DNA from: Dactylellina haptotyla
Lineage: Eukaryota > Ascomycota > Orbiliomycetes > Orbiliales > Orbiliaceae
Assembly (NCBI GenBank): GCA_031310005.1
Contig: CM062385.1
Location: 2,294,001-2,358,000, forward strand
Direction of reading: 5' to 3'
Length of the DNA stretch: 64,000 nt
Shown here: piece by piece, positions 61,202-64,000 of the stretch
Layout of the letters: each line of letters opens with the position of its first letter
Position numbering within the stretch: the stretch's first letter is position 1
Made by a program: the position numbers and the translations under genes
Notes under the pieces: generated by a model
Databases searched by the model: none
What the model saw: the letters and a program-made list of their open reading frames with translations, nothing else
Told to the model about the DNA's origin: nothing

Positions 61202-62119
61202 ATGCGATTCTTTAAGCCTGCATTGCTGCTGGGGGTTAGCCTTCTCGCCTCGCCTTCGTTTACTCAGGGACCAATTGACACTCCCGCCCCGGACCCACTG
61301 GAGCGATACGGGTGTGGGGAGGACAAGAAGGACAAGGACAACTGCGCCACTGCGTGGACCGAGACAGTCACCCAGGGAAATAATATCGTGGTGCTCGTCC
61401 ATCCCCACGCTGACACGCGGAGAGGGACGGCTGCAGCAGCGGATGTGAGCAGCGGCAGTTATGAGGGAACAGGAGCAACAGAAGCAGCGCACACGGCCCC
61501 GACGGCGACAACATCAACCAGTGTGATCCATAGTGCGACAATGTCGAGATTACTCGAATCAATCGCTGAAAATAATGAATCAATTGCCTCAGAATACATG
61601 GCTAACGCTGCCCTCGCTGCATCTCTGGATTCCCAGTCTAACCCTTCAAGTGCTAAAGCCCTCAAACCGTCACCAATGGAAACCGCCACGGAGATCGATG
61701 GCAACAGTTCCACGACGTCCTCGTCGTCGTCGCCTCCGTTCACCCACACCCCCACAAAAACCGCTCACCCACTGGACTCAGCCGAAATCCAAATCTGCAC
61801 AGGCGGCTCCTACAAAAACTGCATAGCCGCCTACCCATGCGAGAAGGAGCCAACGGACGCAATGAAATGTTTCTGCAGGAATAACGTCGCACAGGGGTGC
61901 AATGACGCTTGTGGCGGGTACGAAAAAGTCCAGCCAGAAGAATGCCCCCTAACACCTGTGGGGGAGAAACCGTCGGGGCTACCAGGGGCAGGGGACCCGA
62001 AGAACACGAAGGAGAAGATCAGGCGTGAGAAAAGCGGTAGCGAGGGGGAAGAGGCTGATAGGTGGCACGAGGGGGGTGGTGTGGGGATGCTTTGGGGGTT
62101 CTGGCCCGTGGGGGAGTGA
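61202..62119 (+). CDS. Secreted Ser/Thr-rich protein with C-terminal eight-Cys domain
   Basis: Single exon, 305 residues. ATG 61202 (MRFFKPALLLGVSLLASPS) gives a clear signal peptide (1-20). Residues 20-190 are rich in Thr, Ser, Ala and Pro with two Cys (38, 48), likely O-glycosylated. Residues 195-250 hold eight cysteines at 199, 207, 213, 223, 225, 233, 237 and 248: C-x7-C-x5-C-x9-C-x-C-x7-C-x3-C-x10-C. The CxC and overall count recall CFEM, but the other spacings do not fit it. The tail is charged with Gly (GGGVGMLWGFW) and has no good GPI signal. Probably a wall-associated or extracellular protein; function unknown. The codon run of TCC/TCG Ser near 61720 encodes a poly-Ser linker. Confidence 0.8.
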   Translation: MRFFKPALLLGVSLLASPSFTQGPIDTPAPDPLERYGCGEDKKDKDNCATAWTETVTQGNNIVVLVHPHADTRRGTAAAADVSSGSYEGTGATEAAHTAPTATTSTSVIHSATMSRLLESIAENNESIASEYMANAALAASLDSQSNPSSAKALKPSPMETATEIDGNSSTTSSSSSPPFTHTPTKTAHPLDSAEIQICTGGSYKNCIAAYPCEKEPTDAMKCFCRNNVAQGCNDACGGYEKVQPEECPLTPVGEKPSGLPGAGDPKNTKEKIRREKSGSEGEEADRWHEGGGVGMLWGFWPVGE

Positions 62120-63667
62120 GGAATATAAAAAACGAGTTTCTGTTAAAGCTAAACGGCTGGCCGTCGCCCTTTGGGATTTTCTTACTGGTTTATGGCGTTT
62201 TACATAAGGGAATTGCATTGCATTATATGCATTATTTATTAGGGGGACTAGGGAACTGGGGATTACTATAATGTTATGTTTGTTTTCTGGGGTGCGATGC
62301 ATATGCTTTAAACCCAGAGTTGGTTATTCGATTGGCTCGCTGTCAAATAGTCTGGAGAAAGCATACAGTATGTACGGCGCTGCATGTCGGATAGGATGGA
62401 GAGAGGTTGAAAATCGCAAGTAAATAACAGAGTATCCGGTTCGAACGGGTGCGATTCGTTGTTCGCCCGGGGTTGTGGTGTGTGGTAGAAAATGCGTTGT
62501 GCGGATTGGACTGTGCAGGTCAACATTAACTTTGGGCATGCAAGTGCGGCAGGGAATGATGATAGCACATTCCACCCCCGCTTCCCTTTCCTGCAGATGA
62601 TGTGGATTGGAATGATGGCATTGGTTCCAGAAGGCCTCCGCCAGTTGTCCCGATCCCTCCCTTCCTTGCCCCCCAAACTGGGAGTTTTTTTCTCTTTTAT
62701 TATTTTTTACCCGACCTCTGAAGTGGCAAAGAATATTCAAATCGGACGAACGATTCATTCGACTCAGGGTTTGTTTCTCGTAGTGTTTTATTTAGGTCCC
62801 CCCGTGACCATGATGTATGCACCTTGGAACTTGGGAATCGTGCACTTCTTGCCGTCTAATTTCATTTGCACCAGAAAAGTGAGGCATATGGGGGGCGCCT
62901 ACGAACTGTTGGGATTCGATCTCATTTGACATCACCGCCAGAGAGGCTTGCACCCGTAACCGTCGATTTTCTGGACACTTCCCGAACACCCACAATTTTC
63001 TGTGCTCGCCCACGTTTTCCTCTCATTTCCTCTTGATCTCCCCCAGGGAAAAATCACTTCCATGAAAAAGAAGAAAAAACAAGAGGAACAGCGAATGAAT
63101 GCCTGATTACGTCCGAGTAAAGCCACTCGATCCCGATGGTCATTGGTTTCTCGCTGGAATTTGCAGAGATTTCGGGGTTGCCCCTCCTTTTTTTTAACTG
63201 GCGTGTGATGAAACCTGCATGAGCTTAAGGTCTTTGGGATGACCACGTCAGAATTTCGGAAATTCTGAACCACGAGACTGGGCGGTCCCCATCCGAGCTG
63301 AATGTCCGTCAGAGCTCACATAAATACTCGTCTGCAGACCACTCTCGGTAGGAAAAAAAATTTTGTTGGGACCGCAGACTATCGATTCTATTCTATTCGC
63401 TATTCGCACCAGTAGATCCCTTTTAAATTCTTTCTCGAATAAAATATACCACTGCTGAAATAAAAGCAAGATAAACAAAAAGAAGCGAGAGAAAAGTACT
63501 ATCGTATTTCCATTTTTCCGGCGCACAAAAGCGAGATATACCACCCCACTTGTAGACATTTTTTATCGCAGCTTTGTCGCTTGACCCCGTTCATGTTCTA
63601 TCTATACGCTCCGAGCTACGTACATAGACAACCCATCCGCAGACCACCGCTAGTACTATCACATAGA
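62120..63667. other. Intergenic, promoter of a gene beyond the right edge
   Basis: About 1.5 kb without supported genes. 63290-63660 looks like promoter and leader sequence in plus orientation. Confidence 0.4.
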
Positions 63668-63736
63668 ATGAGGATGTGCTGGGCAGCATTTGCGCTTGAC
63701 GCCGAAGAGAGCGGCTGGGACGATTTTATCACAAGG
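63668..63736 (+). CDS. Possible first exon of a gene extending past the window
   Basis: ATG 63668 opens MRMCWAAFALDAEESGWDDF, then ITR directly at a GTAAGG splice donor (GT at 63736-63737; the unspliced frame stops at once). It could be a first coding exon or merely an upstream ORF in a leader. Nothing after the donor reads as coding before the window ends. Confidence 0.25.
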
Positions 63737-64000
63737 TAAGGGGTTACTCTTCTTTCTTTCGATCTCATTTTATTTCTTTTCCTTTGCCTTTTCATGAATA
63801 CAGCTTGCGCAATGGTTTGTCTCTGCGAGAATCATCCCTGTTAGCTCGTCTGTATATACACAAAAGAAAAGAAGAGAAAACGAGAAAAATTCCAATCTCC
63901 GTATAAAAAAAAGAATAATATCCTTATATTTTTCTCCAATGGCGCACCCACCGTGTGCCGTTATACATATTTATATCGAACTCCAGCCGAAAAAGCATAT

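Noticed and set aside
49676-63738. Identical 15-mer TTTTATCACAAGGTA at 49676-49690 and 63724-63738
   Set aside because: A few 15-nt matches are expected by chance when comparing 64 kb with itself on both strands.
1-64000. tRNA, 5S rRNA, CRISPR and transposon signatures
   Set aside because: Scanned by eye for B-box-like GGTTCRANNC with a matching arm, 5S sequence, regular short direct repeats, transposase or polymerase motifs and terminal repeats; a few GGTTCGA words (for example 31262, 32053, 62440) lack tRNA folding context. A covariance-model scan would be decisive.

Overview
The window is nuclear DNA of a filamentous ascomycete (Pezizomycotina). The evidence is spliceosomal introns of mostly 54-95 nt with GTAAGT/GTATGT donors and CTAAC/CTGAC branch sites, and families typical of such fungi: CFEM, F-box/LRR, TauD-type dioxygenase, sugar-porter and DHA1 MFS transporters, and secreted Ser/Thr-rich Cys proteins. 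A leotiomycete-like plant-associated or saprotrophic fungus is my best guess; this is an impression from the gene families, not a computed assignment. Gene density is low, about 14 well-supported genes in 64 kb. I saw no tRNA, rRNA, CRISPR or recognisable transposon or virus-like element.

Layout. 0-6 kb: a two-exon-junction gene for tandem RNase H1 N-terminal (hybrid-binding) domains with a very acidic tail; a five-exon TauD/TfdA dioxygenase on the minus strand; a cysteine-free, internally duplicated secreted protein on the minus strand. 6-9 kb: a six-exon sugar transporter whose start codon I could not find. 9-14 kb: a small Cys-module protein, a DHH/RecJ-like phosphoesterase and a GPI-type CFEM protein. 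14-20 kb: an 865-residue member of a large fungal family of unknown function, then an F-box gene. 20-23 kb: a highly expressed-looking hexose transporter with a probable leader intron and TATA box.

23-35.4 kb: about 12 kb with no supportable gene and ordinary base composition. 35-44 kb: a second F-box gene, a second small Cys-module protein, a four-helix membrane protein with a large C-terminal domain, and a 41-residue single-helix microprotein with a long 5' leader. 44-56 kb: gene-poor DNA, a 2.6 kb leader region, then a 1987-residue Gln-rich protein in three exons. 56-64 kb: a DHA1-type efflux transporter, a secreted protein with an eight-Cys C-terminal domain, and the apparent promoter of a gene that lies beyond the right edge.

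Nothing here looks like an operon-like or biosynthetic cluster. The three transporters, CFEM protein, dioxygenase and two secreted proteins suggest nutrient acquisition and surface functions. The most unusual items are the duplicated secreted protein, the catalytic-domain-less RNase H1 N-terminal protein, a cysteine module shared by two unlinked small genes, the microprotein, and the 12 kb gap. All exon boundaries were derived by hand from reading frame and splice signals; reading-frame arithmetic closes for every gene listed with exons.
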